This document shows positions 24,603-33,881 of a stretch of 64,000 nt of DNA, piece after piece. A model generated the notes under the pieces. It was not told the origin of the DNA. It searched no databases and saw nothing but the letters and a program-made list of their open reading frames with translations. The stretch lies in NCBI RefSeq assembly GCF_018127745.1, contig NZ_CP072333.1:992001-1056000 (forward strand), read 5' to 3'. The stretch is from Porphyromonas sp. oral taxon 275 (lineage in GTDB: Bacteria > Bacteroidota > Bacteroidia > Bacteroidales > Porphyromonadaceae). Each line of letters begins with the position of its first letter. Position 1 is the stretch's first letter. The position numbers were made by a program, and so were the translations under genes.

Positions 24603-27600
24603 ATGAGCTTCAAATTCCCTGAATACGAGGGGCTCAACCTCTCGGGAATCAACAAGTCCGTGCTACAGCGTTGGCAGGACGAGCACCTCTTTGACCGTAG
24701 CCTCCAGCTCCGTGAGGGAGCCCCTTCCTTCGTCTTCTACGAAGGCCCTCCCTCAGCTAATGGGATGCCTGGTATCCACCATGTCATGGCGCGCTCGATC
24801 AAGGATATCTTCTGCCGCTACAAGACCATGAAGGGCTATCGCGTAGATCGCAAGGCGGGCTGGGATACCCACGGCCTGCCCGTAGAGCTCGGCGTAGAGA
24901 AGGCTCTCGGTATCACTAAGGAGGACATCGGGAAGAAGATCAGCGTAGACGAATACAATGCCGCCTGCCGCCGCGAGGTGATGAAGTACACGCAGGAGTG
25001 GGAGGAGCTGACCCGCCAGATGGGCTACTGGGTCGACATGAAGCACCCCTACATCACCTACGACAACCGCTACATAGAGACCCTATGGTGGCTGCTGGGC
25101 GAGATCTACCAGAAGGGGCTGCTCTACAAGGGCTTCACCATACAGCCCTACTCCCCTGCTGCGGGTACCGGCCTCAGCTCGCACGAGCTGAATCAGCCAG
25201 GCGCCTACCGCGACGTCAAGGATACGACCTGCGTGGCGCTCTTCAGCATCCTCGACCCGAAGGCTGAGCTCCTCGGGCACGGCGCGCCCTACTTCATGGC
25301 CTGGACGACCACGCCCTGGACGCTGCCCTCCAATACCGCCCTCTGCGTCGGCCCCGAGATCGACTACGTAGCCGTACGTACCTTCAATCCCTACAGCGGC
25401 GAGCCCATCACGGTCGTCCTCGCCGAGCAGCTGCTCCACAGCTTCGTCTCTGCTGAGCACGAGGGTGAGGAGGCGCTAGCCGCCTACCAGCCTGGCGACA
25501 AGAAGCTCCCCTACCTCATCGTAGCCCGCTACAAGGGGCAGGAGCTCGTCGGCACCCGCTACGAGCAGCTCCTCCCCTGGATGCGTCCCGACGGCGAGGC
25601 CTTCCGCGTGATCGCGGGGGACTTCGTCAGCACGACCGATGGTACGGGTATCGTACATATCGCCCCCACCTTCGGGGCCGACGACAGCAAGGTGGCTAAG
25701 GCCGCTGGCATCGCTGGGCTCACGGTGCTGGACCGCGAGGGCAACATCCGCCCCATGGTCGACATGCAGGGACGCCTCTACCCGCTGGAGCAGCTCGACG
25801 AGCAGTTCGTCCGTGATTTCGTGAACGTAGACCTATATAAGGAATACGCTGGGCGCTACGTCAAGAACGCCTACGACGATACGCTGGGGGATGACGATGA
25901 GACGCTCGACGTGACGATCGCCCTCCTACTGAAGGGGCAGGGCAAGGTCTTCCGCATCGAGAAGCACGTGCACTCCTACCCCCACTGCTGGCGCACGGAC
26001 AAGCCCGTCCTCTACTATCCGCTGGATAGCTGGTTCATCCGCTCCACGGCTTGCCGCGAGGAGATGATGCGCCTCAATGAGACCATCAATTGGAAGCCTG
26101 AGAGCACCGGTACGGGCCGCTTCGGCAAGTGGCTGGAGAACCTCCAGGACTGGAACCTCTCCCGTAGCCGCTACTGGGGTACACCGCTCCCAATCTGGCG
26201 CACCGAGGATGGCAAGGAAGAGCGCTGCATCACCTCCGTCGCCGAGCTCTATGCGGGCATAGAGGAGGCGGTAGCTGCGGGCTTCATGACCGAGAACCCC
26301 TGGAAGGACTTCGAGCCTGGGGTCTACACTGAGGAGAACTATCAGAAGATCGACCTCCACCGCCCCTACGTGGACGACATCATCCTCGTCTCCCCCTCGG
26401 GCAAGCCTATGCGTCGCGAGACCGACCTCATCGACGTGTGGTTCGACTCAGGTGCCATGCCCTACGCTCAGGTACACTATCCCTTCGAGAACAAGGAGCT
26501 ACTGGACAGCGGCCGCGTCTTCCCCGCAGACTTCATCGCCGAGGGCGTAGACCAGACGCGTGGTTGGTTCTTCACCCTGCACGCCATCGCTACGATGGTC
26601 TCGGGGACGAACTCCTACAAGGCCGTCATCTCCAACGGGCTCGTGCTGGACAAGAACGGCAACAAGATGAGCAAGCGTCTCGGCAATGCCGTCGACCCCT
26701 TCGCGACGATCGAGCAGTACGGCTCCGACCCGCTGCGCTGGTATATGATCAGCAACTCCTCGCCTTGGGACAACCTCAAGTTCGACCTTGAGGGCATCGA
26801 CGAGGTACGCCGCAAGTTCTTCGCTACGCTCTACAACACCTATCAGTTCTTCGCGCTGTATGCCAACCTCGACGGCTTCGACACCGAGGCTCCACAGGTA
26901 GCACTTAGCGAGCGCGCCGAGATCGACCGCTGGATCCTCTCCAGCCTCAATAGCCTCATCCTCCAGGTAGACAGCGACCTCAACGACTACGAGCCCACAC
27001 GTGCTGCCCGTGCTATCAGCGACTTCGTATCCGAGCAGCTGAGCAACTGGTACGTACGTCTATCGCGGCGCCGCTTCTGGGCTGGGGAGATGACCACGGA
27101 CAAGCTCGCCGCCTACCAGACGCTCTACAGCTGTCTCGTGACGGTCGCCAAACTCATGGCCCCCATCGCACCCTTCTACGCGGACCAGCTCTACCGCGAC
27201 CTCGTCGCAGGCCGTGCAGATGCTACCGAGAGTTCGGTGCATCTGGCGGACTTCCCCGTGGCGGATCGCAGCTGCATCAACAGCTCGCTGGAGCGTAGCA
27301 TGGCCCTCGCCCAGTCCATCTGCTCGATGGTACTCGCCCTGCGCCGCAAGGTCAGCATCAAGGTACGCCAGCCCCTACAGCACCTACTCATCCCCATCGT
27401 CAACGAGGAGGACAAGCTCGCCATCGAGCCCGTCGTACCGCTGATCCTGAGCGAGGTGAACGTCAAGGAGCTCAAGTTCGTCTCCGACGGCGACGGCGTC
27501 CTCGTCAAGAAGATACGCCCCGACTTCAAGCGCCTCGGCCCACGCTACGGCAAGATCATGAAGGCCATCGCGGCCACCGTCGCCGAGCTGAGCCAGGAGC

Positions 27601-28028
27601 AGATCTCTACCATCGAGCGCACGGGCTCCCTCCAGCTGACGATCGCCGACACGCCAGTCGTCATCGAGCGCGAGGACGTAGACATCTACTCTGAGGATAT
27701 CCCTGGCTGGCTCGTAGCCAACGAGGGGACACTCACCATAGCCCTAGACATCACGCTCACCGAGGAGCTTCGCCTCGAGGGCACGGCGCGCGAGCTGATC
27801 AACCGCATACAGAACCTGCGCAAGCAGAGCGGCTACGAGGTCAGCGACCGCATCACGATCGTGCTCCCCGAGGATGATGAGCTGACGCGTGTACTCGCTG
27901 TGTATGCCTCCTACATAGCCAAGGAGGTACAGGCCGACAGCCTCAGCCAGAGCGCTAGCCTCAACCCCACAGCAGAGCTAGAGCTGGACGACAAGCAGCT
28001 ACCTATAGCTATCCAACGAGTCAATTAA
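24603..28028 (+). CDS. ileS: Isoleucyl-tRNA synthetase, type 2, with GIHH signature
   Basis: A 1141-residue class Ia synthetase that charges tRNA-Ile and edits valine. The nucleotide-binding signature, normally H-x-G-H, reads GIHH at residues 57-60 (context SANGMPGIHH). The second signature is KMSKRLGN (about residues 688-695). An editing domain lies between them (AWTTTPWTLPSNTA region). Length and the long C-terminal region without a Cys4 zinc motif agree with the eukaryote-like IleRS2 type. It is followed after 69 bp by the dksA-like gene. IleRS2 enzymes are generally less sensitive to mupirocin, and the altered signature has been linked to strong resistance. Confidence 0.96.
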   Translation: MSFKFPEYEGLNLSGINKSVLQRWQDEHLFDRSLQLREGAPSFVFYEGPPSANGMPGIHHVMARSIKDIFCRYKTMKGYRVDRKAGWDTHGLPVELGVEKALGITKEDIGKKISVDEYNAACRREVMKYTQEWEELTRQMGYWVDMKHPYITYDNRYIETLWWLLGEIYQKGLLYKGFTIQPYSPAAGTGLSSHELNQPGAYRDVKDTTCVALFSILDPKAELLGHGAPYFMAWTTTPWTLPSNTALCVGPEIDYVAVRTFNPYSGEPITVVLAEQLLHSFVSAEHEGEEALAAYQPGDKKLPYLIVARYKGQELVGTRYEQLLPWMRPDGEAFRVIAGDFVSTTDGTGIVHIAPTFGADDSKVAKAAGIAGLTVLDREGNIRPMVDMQGRLYPLEQLDEQFVRDFVNVDLYKEYAGRYVKNAYDDTLGDDDETLDVTIALLLKGQGKVFRIEKHVHSYPHCWRTDKPVLYYPLDSWFIRSTACREEMMRLNETINWKPESTGTGRFGKWLENLQDWNLSRSRYWGTPLPIWRTEDGKEERCITSVAELYAGIEEAVAAGFMTENPWKDFEPGVYTEENYQKIDLHRPYVDDIILVSPSGKPMRRETDLIDVWFDSGAMPYAQVHYPFENKELLDSGRVFPADFIAEGVDQTRGWFFTLHAIATMVSGTNSYKAVISNGLVLDKNGNKMSKRLGNAVDPFATIEQYGSDPLRWYMISNSSPWDNLKFDLEGIDEVRRKFFATLYNTYQFFALYANLDGFDTEAPQVALSERAEIDRWILSSLNSLILQVDSDLNDYEPTRAARAISDFVSEQLSNWYVRLSRRRFWAGEMTTDKLAAYQTLYSCLVTVAKLMAPIAPFYADQLYRDLVAGRADATESSVHLADFPVADRSCINSSLERSMALAQSICSMVLALRRKVSIKVRQPLQHLLIPIVNEEDKLAIEPVVPLILSEVNVKELKFVSDGDGVLVKKIRPDFKRLGPRYGKIMKAIAATVAELSQEQISTIERTGSLQLTIADTPVVIEREDVDIYSEDIPGWLVANEGTLTIALDITLTEELRLEGTARELINRIQNLRKQSGYEVSDRITIVLPEDDELTRVLAVYASYIAKEVQADSLSQSASLNPTAELELDDKQLPIAIQRVN

Positions 28029-28039
28029 CCGTACTTCGC

Positions 28040-28073
28040 CCCACCATGCAGCCTTTCGGGACCGCATGGTGGG
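28040..28073 (+). terminator. Hairpin between ileS and the dksA-like gene
   Basis: A 10-bp stem CCCACCATGC / GCATGGTGGG with a 14-nt loop. No T-run follows, so it may be a processing or attenuation hairpin and not a full terminator. Confidence 0.5.
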
Positions 28074-28097
28074 ACTTACTCCACTACCCCCTATCCT

Positions 28098-28481
28098 ATG
28101 AGTATCGAAAAGACTGCGTACACCGAGGAAGAACTTCAGGAATTCCGCGAACTCATCGAGGCCAAGCTCGAGCAGGCCATCCGTGACTACGAGCAGCTGC
28201 GTGAGAGCGCCACTAATTCCTCTGAGAATGACGTCGCAGACACCCTCCCGACGTTCAAGGCCGTGCACGAAGGTGCAGCCTCCCTCTCCAAGGGCGAGGC
28301 AGGGCGCATGGCCGAGCGTCTGCTCAAGTTCATTCATAACCTACAGGCCGCACTGCGCCGCATCGAGAACCGCACCTACGGCGTCTGCCGTCAGACGGGG
28401 AAGCTCATCCCCAAGGAGCGCCTACGTGCTGTCCCCCATGCGACGCTGAGCATCGAGGCCAAGCTCAACGAGAAGAAGTAA
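28098..28481 (+). CDS. TraR/DksA-family regulator with degenerate zinc finger
   Basis: A 127-residue protein with an N-terminal helical coiled-coil (residues 8-93) and a C-terminal motif where DksA has C-x2-C-x17-C-x2-C. Here the four positions are C97, T100, S118 and A121 (YGVCRQTGKLIPKERLRAV followed by PHATLS), so only one cysteine remains and zinc binding by this site is unlikely. This CRxTGKLIPKERL form is common to Bacteroidota homologues. DksA proteins enter the RNA polymerase secondary channel and modulate initiation with ppGpp. Whether this form does so is unproven. The stop is one base before lspA, indicating coupling. Confidence 0.85.
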   Translation: MSIEKTAYTEEELQEFRELIEAKLEQAIRDYEQLRESATNSSENDVADTLPTFKAVHEGAASLSKGEAGRMAERLLKFIHNLQAALRRIENRTYGVCRQTGKLIPKERLRAVPHATLSIEAKLNEKK

Positions 28482-28482
28482 C

Positions 28483-29151
28483 ATGACATCAAGCAAGGGC
28501 ACTAGCAAGGCTCTAGCCCTATGTAGCGGGCTCATCCTCCTACTCCTCATCATCGACCAGGCCTCCAAGATCTGGGTCAAGACCTCTATGGTAGAGGGCG
28601 AGATGATCGAGATCGCATCGTGGTTCAAGTTCTACTTCGTGGAGAACGAAGGCATGGCCTATGGCATCACGATAGGGAGCAAGCTGCTACTGACGCTCTT
28701 CCGCATCATCGCGATGAGCGCCGGGCTATACTACCTCATCCGCATCATACGGATGCAGCGCTTCTCGCTGGGCTTCTTGCTCACCCTATCGCTGGTTATC
28801 GCTGGAGGCTTCGGCAACATCATCGACTGCCTCTTCTACGGCGAGATCTTCAGCTCCAGTAGAGGAGCTGTCGCCCAGCTGGTACCCTGGGGCTCGGGCT
28901 ACGGGGACTTCCTCCACGGCAAGGTCGTAGACATGCTCTACTTCCCCATTATCCGCACCACTTATCCCGAGTGGAGCCCGGTGCACGCGGGGGAGCCCTT
29001 CATCTTCTTCAGCCCGATCTTCAACTTCGCTGACGCCTGCATCTCTGTCGGGGTAGCGCTCCTGCTGCTCTTCTACAGACGCAGCTTCTCGCTCGCCCTA
29101 GAGCTCCTCTCGCCCCAGCGCACCGAGGAGACAGACAGCACAGCCCAGTAG
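28483..29151 (+). CDS. lspA: Lipoprotein signal peptidase (signal peptidase II)
   Basis: A 222-residue inner-membrane aspartyl protease that removes signal peptides of prolipoproteins. Four hydrophobic helices are visible. The catalytic aspartates are D115 in GNIIDCLFYG (where most families have GNxxDR) and D184 in FNFADACISVG. It is longer than the ~165 residues of enterobacterial LspA because of a larger periplasmic loop (about residues 120-170), as in other Bacteroidota. It is followed one base later by a lipoprotein gene, a plausible substrate. Confidence 0.95.
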   Translation: MTSSKGTSKALALCSGLILLLLIIDQASKIWVKTSMVEGEMIEIASWFKFYFVENEGMAYGITIGSKLLLTLFRIIAMSAGLYYLIRIIRMQRFSLGFLLTLSLVIAGGFGNIIDCLFYGEIFSSSRGAVAQLVPWGSGYGDFLHGKVVDMLYFPIIRTTYPEWSPVHAGEPFIFFSPIFNFADACISVGVALLLLFYRRSFSLALELLSPQRTEETDSTAQ

Positions 29152-29152
29152 T

Positions 29153-30061
29153 ATGGCTCGTCCCTCGCGTCACGCATCCTCCCTCGCGCTGGGCTGCGGC
29201 CTTGCGCTAAGCCTCAGCCTCCTCTCCAGCTGCGGCTCCAAGCCCTGGAAGCGGCTTGGGGTCAAGACGATGCAGGAGCTGCTGCCTGAGATGGTCATCG
29301 CCGAGCAGAACTTCGCCGAGCGTAGCCTCCCCGACAGCCTACGCCTGGTGGGCTATGCGGCTATCCTTAGCCGTCACGACGCCACGCTCGCCGACTGGGA
29401 TAGCTCGCTCGTATGGTACAGCCAGCATGACCTCGAGAGCTACAAGGACATCTACGACGCAGCGCACAAAGAGCTCGAGCAGCGGCGGCAGCTCTTGCAG
29501 GCTCGTAGTGACAGCCTCTCTACCCTTCAGACCAAGCTCTGGCAGTGGCAGGCGGGCAACGTCGACTCCGTGAACCTACTGCGGGATAGCGTCAGCTTCC
29601 ACGCGGGGAAGGCCTACCTGGAGCGGAGCTTCAGCTACACGCCGGACCAGAGCTACGCCGCGGGCACGGAGCTGGCTTTCGTCCTGCGCCTCTCGGGGCA
29701 GTCTGCGCAGACGAAGCGAGCGCTACGCATGGAGCTCAGCCTCTGCTGCACGGACTCCACCGTGATACGCAAGACGCTTGAGCTCAAGGCCCCAGGCAAG
29801 CTCTACCGCATCAGCCTCCGCGTCCCCGAGGGCAAGCAGATGCGCTCCTCCTTCGGCCGCATCGTAGGCTACGTCCCCCAGCTCCCCAAGCGCGGCTTCT
29901 GGGCGATCGACAGCTTCAGCTTCGCTCGCTACACGGCCGCTGCTCTGACGGCACCGCCCCCTAGCCTCAATGGAGGAGCGGATACCCTACGAGACGCGCC
30001 AGCTCCAGGCAATGAAGTCCCGCCACCTCCGACGACGGCGGATACGGAGAGTAGCTTCTAG
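29153..30061 (+). CDS. DUF4296-containing lipoprotein
   Basis: A 302-residue predicted lipoprotein: basic N-terminus, hydrophobic core LALGCGLALSLSLLSSCGS with the lipobox ending at Cys near residue 26. The segment MQELLPEMVIAEQNFAERSL and the YSQHDLESYKDIYDAAHKEL region (about 38-105) match DUF4296, a family commonly found next to lspA in Bacteroidota. The remainder is less conserved and ends in a Pro/Thr-rich tail (from about residue 265). Function unknown. The start is one base after the lspA stop. Confidence 0.8.
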   Translation: MARPSRHASSLALGCGLALSLSLLSSCGSKPWKRLGVKTMQELLPEMVIAEQNFAERSLPDSLRLVGYAAILSRHDATLADWDSSLVWYSQHDLESYKDIYDAAHKELEQRRQLLQARSDSLSTLQTKLWQWQAGNVDSVNLLRDSVSFHAGKAYLERSFSYTPDQSYAAGTELAFVLRLSGQSAQTKRALRMELSLCCTDSTVIRKTLELKAPGKLYRISLRVPEGKQMRSSFGRIVGYVPQLPKRGFWAIDSFSFARYTAAALTAPPPSLNGGADTLRDAPAPGNEVPPPPTTADTESSF

Positions 30062-30073
30062 TACGTTTAGCTG

Positions 30074-30349
30074 ATGCCTACCCCTCCCCCTAGCTACGTG
30101 AGCCATTACCTGCAGGTAGGCTCCCTGCTCTGCCCCATGGTGCTGGTGCGTCCGCTCGAGCATGGAGGCTTCGAGCTCGAGCCCTTCACTGGCGAGTGTG
30201 CCCGCACCGTCTTCCTCGAGGGGACGCTCCGACTGGAGGCTCCGACCTGCCCCTTGGCTGCCGAGGCTCGTCGCGCCCCGCTCGCCGAGCTGCAGCAGCT
30301 CCTCGCCAAGCATAGCGGCTGGCAGCTGCTCCTACCCTCCGTCCAGTAA
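30074..30349 (+). CDS. Small hypothetical protein
   Basis: A 91-residue open frame, 12 bp after the DUF4296 gene and 36 bp before gltX, with ATG start, TAA stop and the same GC-rich codon pattern as its neighbours. No signal peptide, membrane segment or known motif is visible; the middle is FELEPFTGECARTVFLEGTL. I do not recognise the family. Its tight spacing in the operon is the main support. Confidence 0.6.
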   Translation: MPTPPPSYVSHYLQVGSLLCPMVLVRPLEHGGFELEPFTGECARTVFLEGTLRLEAPTCPLAAEARRAPLAELQQLLAKHSGWQLLLPSVQ

Positions 30350-30385
30350 TCACTTACGGTCCACACATCTAACACCTCATTACCG

Positions 30386-31909
30386 ATGACTAATAGAAAG
30401 GTCCGCGTACGCTTCGCCCCCAGCCCTACAGGGGCGCTCCACATCGGTGGCGTGCGCACAGCACTATATAACTACCTCTTCGCTAAGCGCCACGGCGGCG
30501 AGCTCCTGCTGCGCATCGAGGATACCGACAGCCAGCGCTTCGTCCCTGGGGCGGAGGCCTACATCATCGAGGCCCTCCAGTGGCTCGGGATACACTTCGA
30601 CGAAGGAGTAAGCTACGGCGGCGACTGCGGCCCCTACCGCCAGAGCGAGCGCCGAGATATCTACCGCAAGTATGTGCAGCAGCTCCTCGACGCCGGCAAG
30701 GCCTACATCGCCTTCGACACGCCCGAGGAACTCGAGGCGCAGCGCAAGGCGCAGGCCAACTTCCAATACGATGCTACGACGCGCGGCTCGATGCGTAACT
30801 CTCTGACGCTCCCCGCTGAGGAGGTCGAGCGCCTCATCGCAGCAGACCAGCAGTACGTGGTGCGCTTCCTCGTAGAGCCCAATGTAGAGGTCGAGGTCGA
30901 CGACATGATCCGTGGACGCGTCAGCTTCAACAGCTCGGTGCTCGACGACAAGGTCCTCTACAAGAGTGCTGATGACCTGCCCACCTACCACCTGGCGAAC
31001 ATCGTGGACGACCATCTGATGGACATCTCCCACGTCATCCGCGGCGAGGAATGGCTCCCCAGCTCTCCGCTGCACGTGCTCCTCTACCGCGCCTTCGGCT
31101 GGGAGGACACGATGCCCCGCTTTGCCCACCTGGCGCTGCTACTCAAGCCCGAGGGCAATGGCAAGCTGAGCAAGCGTGATGGCGACCGCCTTGGCTTCCC
31201 CGTCTTCCCCCTGCGCTGGGTCGATCCCAAGACGGGCGACGTCTCCTCAGGCTACCGCGAGAGCGGCTACCTTCCCGAGGCGGTGGTGAACTTCGTCGCA
31301 CTCCTGGGCTGGAATCCCGGCATGGAGCACAGCGAGGTCATGAGCATGGAGGAGCTCGTCCAGTACTTCAACATCGAGAAGTGCAGCAAGGCTGGGGCTA
31401 AGTTCGACTACGAGAAGGGCAAGTGGTTCAACCATCACTACATCCAGGAGGCGTGCAACGAGCGCCTAGCAGAGCTGCTCCGTCCGCGCTTCGAGGAAGA
31501 AGGTATCCGCTACGATCAGGCCTTCGTCGCTAAGGTCATCGCGCTCGTCAAGGAGCGTGCCCAGACGCTGCCCGAGCTCTTCGATCAGGCCCTCTTCTTC
31601 TTCGTCGCACCTACGGAGTACGACCCCAAGACGGTCTCCAAGCGCTGGAAGGAAGATAGTGCCGCCCAGATGCGTGCCCTCGGCGAGCTCCTCTCAGGCC
31701 TCCAGCCCGAGCTGCCCGCAGGCAGCACCGAGGAGCAGGTCAAGGCCTGGATCGAGCGTGAGGGCTACGGCCTCGGAGCGGTGATGAACTGCTTCCGTCT
31801 CGCTCTGGTAGGTGCCGCCAAGGGTCCTCACCTCTTCGATATCACAGCGCTCCTCGGTAGGGAGGAGACCCTGCGTCGCCTCGAGCACGCGATTAACCAG
31901 CTAGGCTAA
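30386..31909 (+). CDS. gltX: Glutamyl-tRNA synthetase
   Basis: A 507-residue class Ib synthetase. The HIGH motif sits in [19 protein letters not shown] (residues 11-29), and the KMSKS-equivalent is [11 protein letters not shown] (about residues 257-267). DTDSQRFV after the first motif and the C-terminal anticodon-binding helical region are typical of bacterial GltX. It begins 36 bp after the small hypothetical gene and ends 10 bp before waaA, so it belongs to the ileS-waaA run. Whether it also charges tRNA-Gln cannot be told from sequence here. Confidence 0.96.
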   Translation: MTNRKVRVRFAPSPTGALHIGGVRTALYNYLFAKRHGGELLLRIEDTDSQRFVPGAEAYIIEALQWLGIHFDEGVSYGGDCGPYRQSERRDIYRKYVQQLLDAGKAYIAFDTPEELEAQRKAQANFQYDATTRGSMRNSLTLPAEEVERLIAADQQYVVRFLVEPNVEVEVDDMIRGRVSFNSSVLDDKVLYKSADDLPTYHLANIVDDHLMDISHVIRGEEWLPSSPLHVLLYRAFGWEDTMPRFAHLALLLKPEGNGKLSKRDGDRLGFPVFPLRWVDPKTGDVSSGYRESGYLPEAVVNFVALLGWNPGMEHSEVMSMEELVQYFNIEKCSKAGAKFDYEKGKWFNHHYIQEACNERLAELLRPRFEEEGIRYDQAFVAKVIALVKERAQTLPELFDQALFFFVAPTEYDPKTVSKRWKEDSAAQMRALGELLSGLQPELPAGSTEEQVKAWIEREGYGLGAVMNCFRLALVGAAKGPHLFDITALLGREETLRRLEHAINQLG

Positions 31910-31919
31910 GTCACCGAGT

Positions 31920-33137
31920 TTGAAGAATCCGCTCTATAGCTTCGCGGGTATCCTTGCCTCGGCAGGGCTACACCTAGCGGCACGCTTCAGTCCCAAGGCA
32001 CGCCTCATCATCGAGGGGCGCAAGGACACGCCGCTGCGCCTCGGGCGACTGGACGCGACGCGCCCCGTCGTATGGTTCCACGCCTCCTCGCTCGGCGAAT
32101 TCGAGCAGGGACGTCCCCTCATGGAGGCCGTGCGTCGTGCGCACCCCGAGTATCAGATCCTGCTGAGCTTCTTCAGCCCCTCGGGCTACACCGTACGGCA
32201 GGACTATGCGGGAGCTGATGTGGTCGTCTATCTGCCCTCCGACCGCAGCTCCTCCGTCCGCCGCTTCCTCGACCTAGCACGTCCGTCCAAGGCTATCTTC
32301 ATCAAGTACGACTTCTGGCCGACGATGCTCTACGAGCTGCGAGAGCGTGGGATACCGACCTATCTGATCTCGGCGATCTTCCGCCCTGACCAGCTCTTCT
32401 TCCGCCCCTGGGGCAAGTGGTACCTGCGCCTGCTGACGCTCTTCGAGCACCTCTACGTACAGGATGAGGACTCGCGCCAGCTGCTACAGCGACACGGCAT
32501 CACGGCCGTCTCTGTGGCGGGGGATACACGCTTCGACCGCGTCATCGAGATCGCCAGCACCGCCCAAGAGATCCCCGAGGCAGCTGTCCTAGAGGGCAAG
32601 GTACTCGTCGCAGGCAGCACCTGGCCCGAGGACGAGGCCATCCTACTGCCCTACTTCAATCGCCTCTCGAGCGAGCACAAGCTCATCATCGCCCCCCACG
32701 AGATCCACGAGGAGCACCTCCAGGCCATCGAGGCTCAGCTTACCCGCCCCTATATGCGCTACAGCCAGCTGAAGGCAGGAGCGACGGGGGACTACGACTG
32801 CCTGATCATCGACTGCTTCGGCCTGCTCTCCTCCATCTACCGCTACGGGCGCTACGCCTGGGTCGGGGGAGGCTTCGGCAAGAGCGTACACAATACGCTG
32901 GAGGCAGCCGTCTACGGCATCCCCGTCTTCTTCGGGCCCGAGGTGCACAAGCACCGTGAGGTGCGCGAGCTCATTCGGCGCGGCCTCGGCTTCGTCCTCC
33001 ATAGCGAGGAGGACTTCGCTGCCCTACTGCAGCGATTCGACGACGAGGCCGCTTGCCGCGAGGTCGCCCAGCAGCTCGAGCACTTCTTCGCAGAGCAGCG
33101 TGGAGCCACCGAGCAGCTCCTCAGCGAACTCTTCTAG
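31920..33137 (+). CDS. waaA: 3-deoxy-D-manno-octulosonic acid (Kdo) transferase
   Basis: A 405-residue GT30 glycosyltransferase that adds Kdo to lipid A precursor at the inner membrane. Hallmarks: an N-terminal hydrophobic anchor, WFHASSLGEFEQGRPL (about residues 51-66), FIKYDFWPTML (about 124-134), AGSTWPEDEAIL and the C-terminal WVGGGFGKSVHNTLEAA-type acceptor. The start is a TTG at 31920: an in-frame stop lies at 31902-31904 and the next ATG is only at residue 68, past essential sequence. It is the last gene before a strong terminator. Confidence 0.93.
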   Translation: MKNPLYSFAGILASAGLHLAARFSPKARLIIEGRKDTPLRLGRLDATRPVVWFHASSLGEFEQGRPLMEAVRRAHPEYQILLSFFSPSGYTVRQDYAGADVVVYLPSDRSSSVRRFLDLARPSKAIFIKYDFWPTMLYELRERGIPTYLISAIFRPDQLFFRPWGKWYLRLLTLFEHLYVQDEDSRQLLQRHGITAVSVAGDTRFDRVIEIASTAQEIPEAAVLEGKVLVAGSTWPEDEAILLPYFNRLSSEHKLIIAPHEIHEEHLQAIEAQLTRPYMRYSQLKAGATGDYDCLIIDCFGLLSSIYRYGRYAWVGGGFGKSVHNTLEAAVYGIPVFFGPEVHKHREVRELIRRGLGFVLHSEEDFAALLQRFDDEAACREVAQQLEHFFAEQRGATEQLLSELF

Positions 33138-33152
33138 GATAAGTCCTATATA

Positions 33153-33198
33153 AAGGCCAAGCCCCCGCATCTCGGATGATGCGGGGGCTTGGCCTTTT
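33153..33198. terminator. Strong bidirectional terminator after waaA
   Basis: An 18-bp stem (AAGGCCAAGCCCCCGCAT and complement) with a short loop, A-rich before and TTTT after, between convergent genes. Confidence 0.88.
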
Positions 33199-33218
33199 GG
33201 GTAGCTCGCGTACGGAGG

Positions 33219-33881
33219 CTAGTAGACGGCCTTGTAGCGGCTAGGGGTAAGGCTGGGGTCAAAGAACCACAGCTGTAGGTCCAGCAGGTCCAGCACCAGC
33301 TGAGGCTGTAGCTCGGCACGCAGCTGCTCGAGCTGTCGCCCGAAGCGGGGCCGCGACAGATGGGCGAAGAGCATCAGCTCGGGGCTCTGCCGACAGAGCT
33401 CCTGGAGCTGACACGTCAGTTCGTCTAGCTCCGCACCCTCCGTGGGCCAGCTCTCGAGGATGAGGCAGCTCCGCGGGGCGAGCTCCTGCGTCTGAGGCTC
33501 CAGCCCGAGGCAAGGCAGCCCCGCATGCTCTAGGTAGCGCGGCAGCATGCTCACGGCAGCCGTTCGGTAGGCGACCTCACTGGGGCGAAGCTCCTGCAGC
33601 AGGCGGTAGATGAGCTCCAGCGCTGCAGGGCTACGCAGCGCCTCCTGCGAGAGGCTACGCGCACGGACTCGGAGCTCCTCGCGCAGCGGAGCGAAGCAGT
33701 AATAGGGACGGCGGTTGCGTATCACGCTATGGATCAGCCCAAAGGCGAAGGGCGAGTGCACGCCGTCGCCACGCTGATTCAGCAGCAGGCGCTTGGCTCG
33801 CTTGAGGCCTTGCCCGAGCTGGAGCTTAGCCCCCAGCCGTGGTAGGCGGCGACGCAGGCGGGTGATGCTAGGCCTGCGCAC
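33219..33881 (-). CDS. Methyltransferase-like hypothetical protein
   Basis: A 220-residue protein with a basic N-terminus and the segment RGDGVHSPFAFGLIHSVI (about residues 37-54), which is characteristic of a Bacteroidota family annotated as putative O-methyltransferase or SAM-dependent methyltransferase-like; the C-terminal LWFFDPSLTPSRYKAVY is also typical. The glycine-rich SAM loop expected after the first ~80 residues is not evident (the region reads RPSEVAYRTAAVSMLPRYLE), so catalytic activity is doubtful. Its first 14 bp overlap the end of the preceding membrane-protein gene. Confidence 0.65.
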   Translation of the reverse strand: MRRPSITRLRRRLPRLGAKLQLGQGLKRAKRLLLNQRGDGVHSPFAFGLIHSVIRNRRPYYCFAPLREELRVRARSLSQEALRSPAALELIYRLLQELRPSEVAYRTAAVSMLPRYLEHAGLPCLGLEPQTQELAPRSCLILESWPTEGAELDELTCQLQELCRQSPELMLFAHLSRPRFGRQLEQLRAELQPQLVLDLLDLQLWFFDPSLTPSRYKAVY

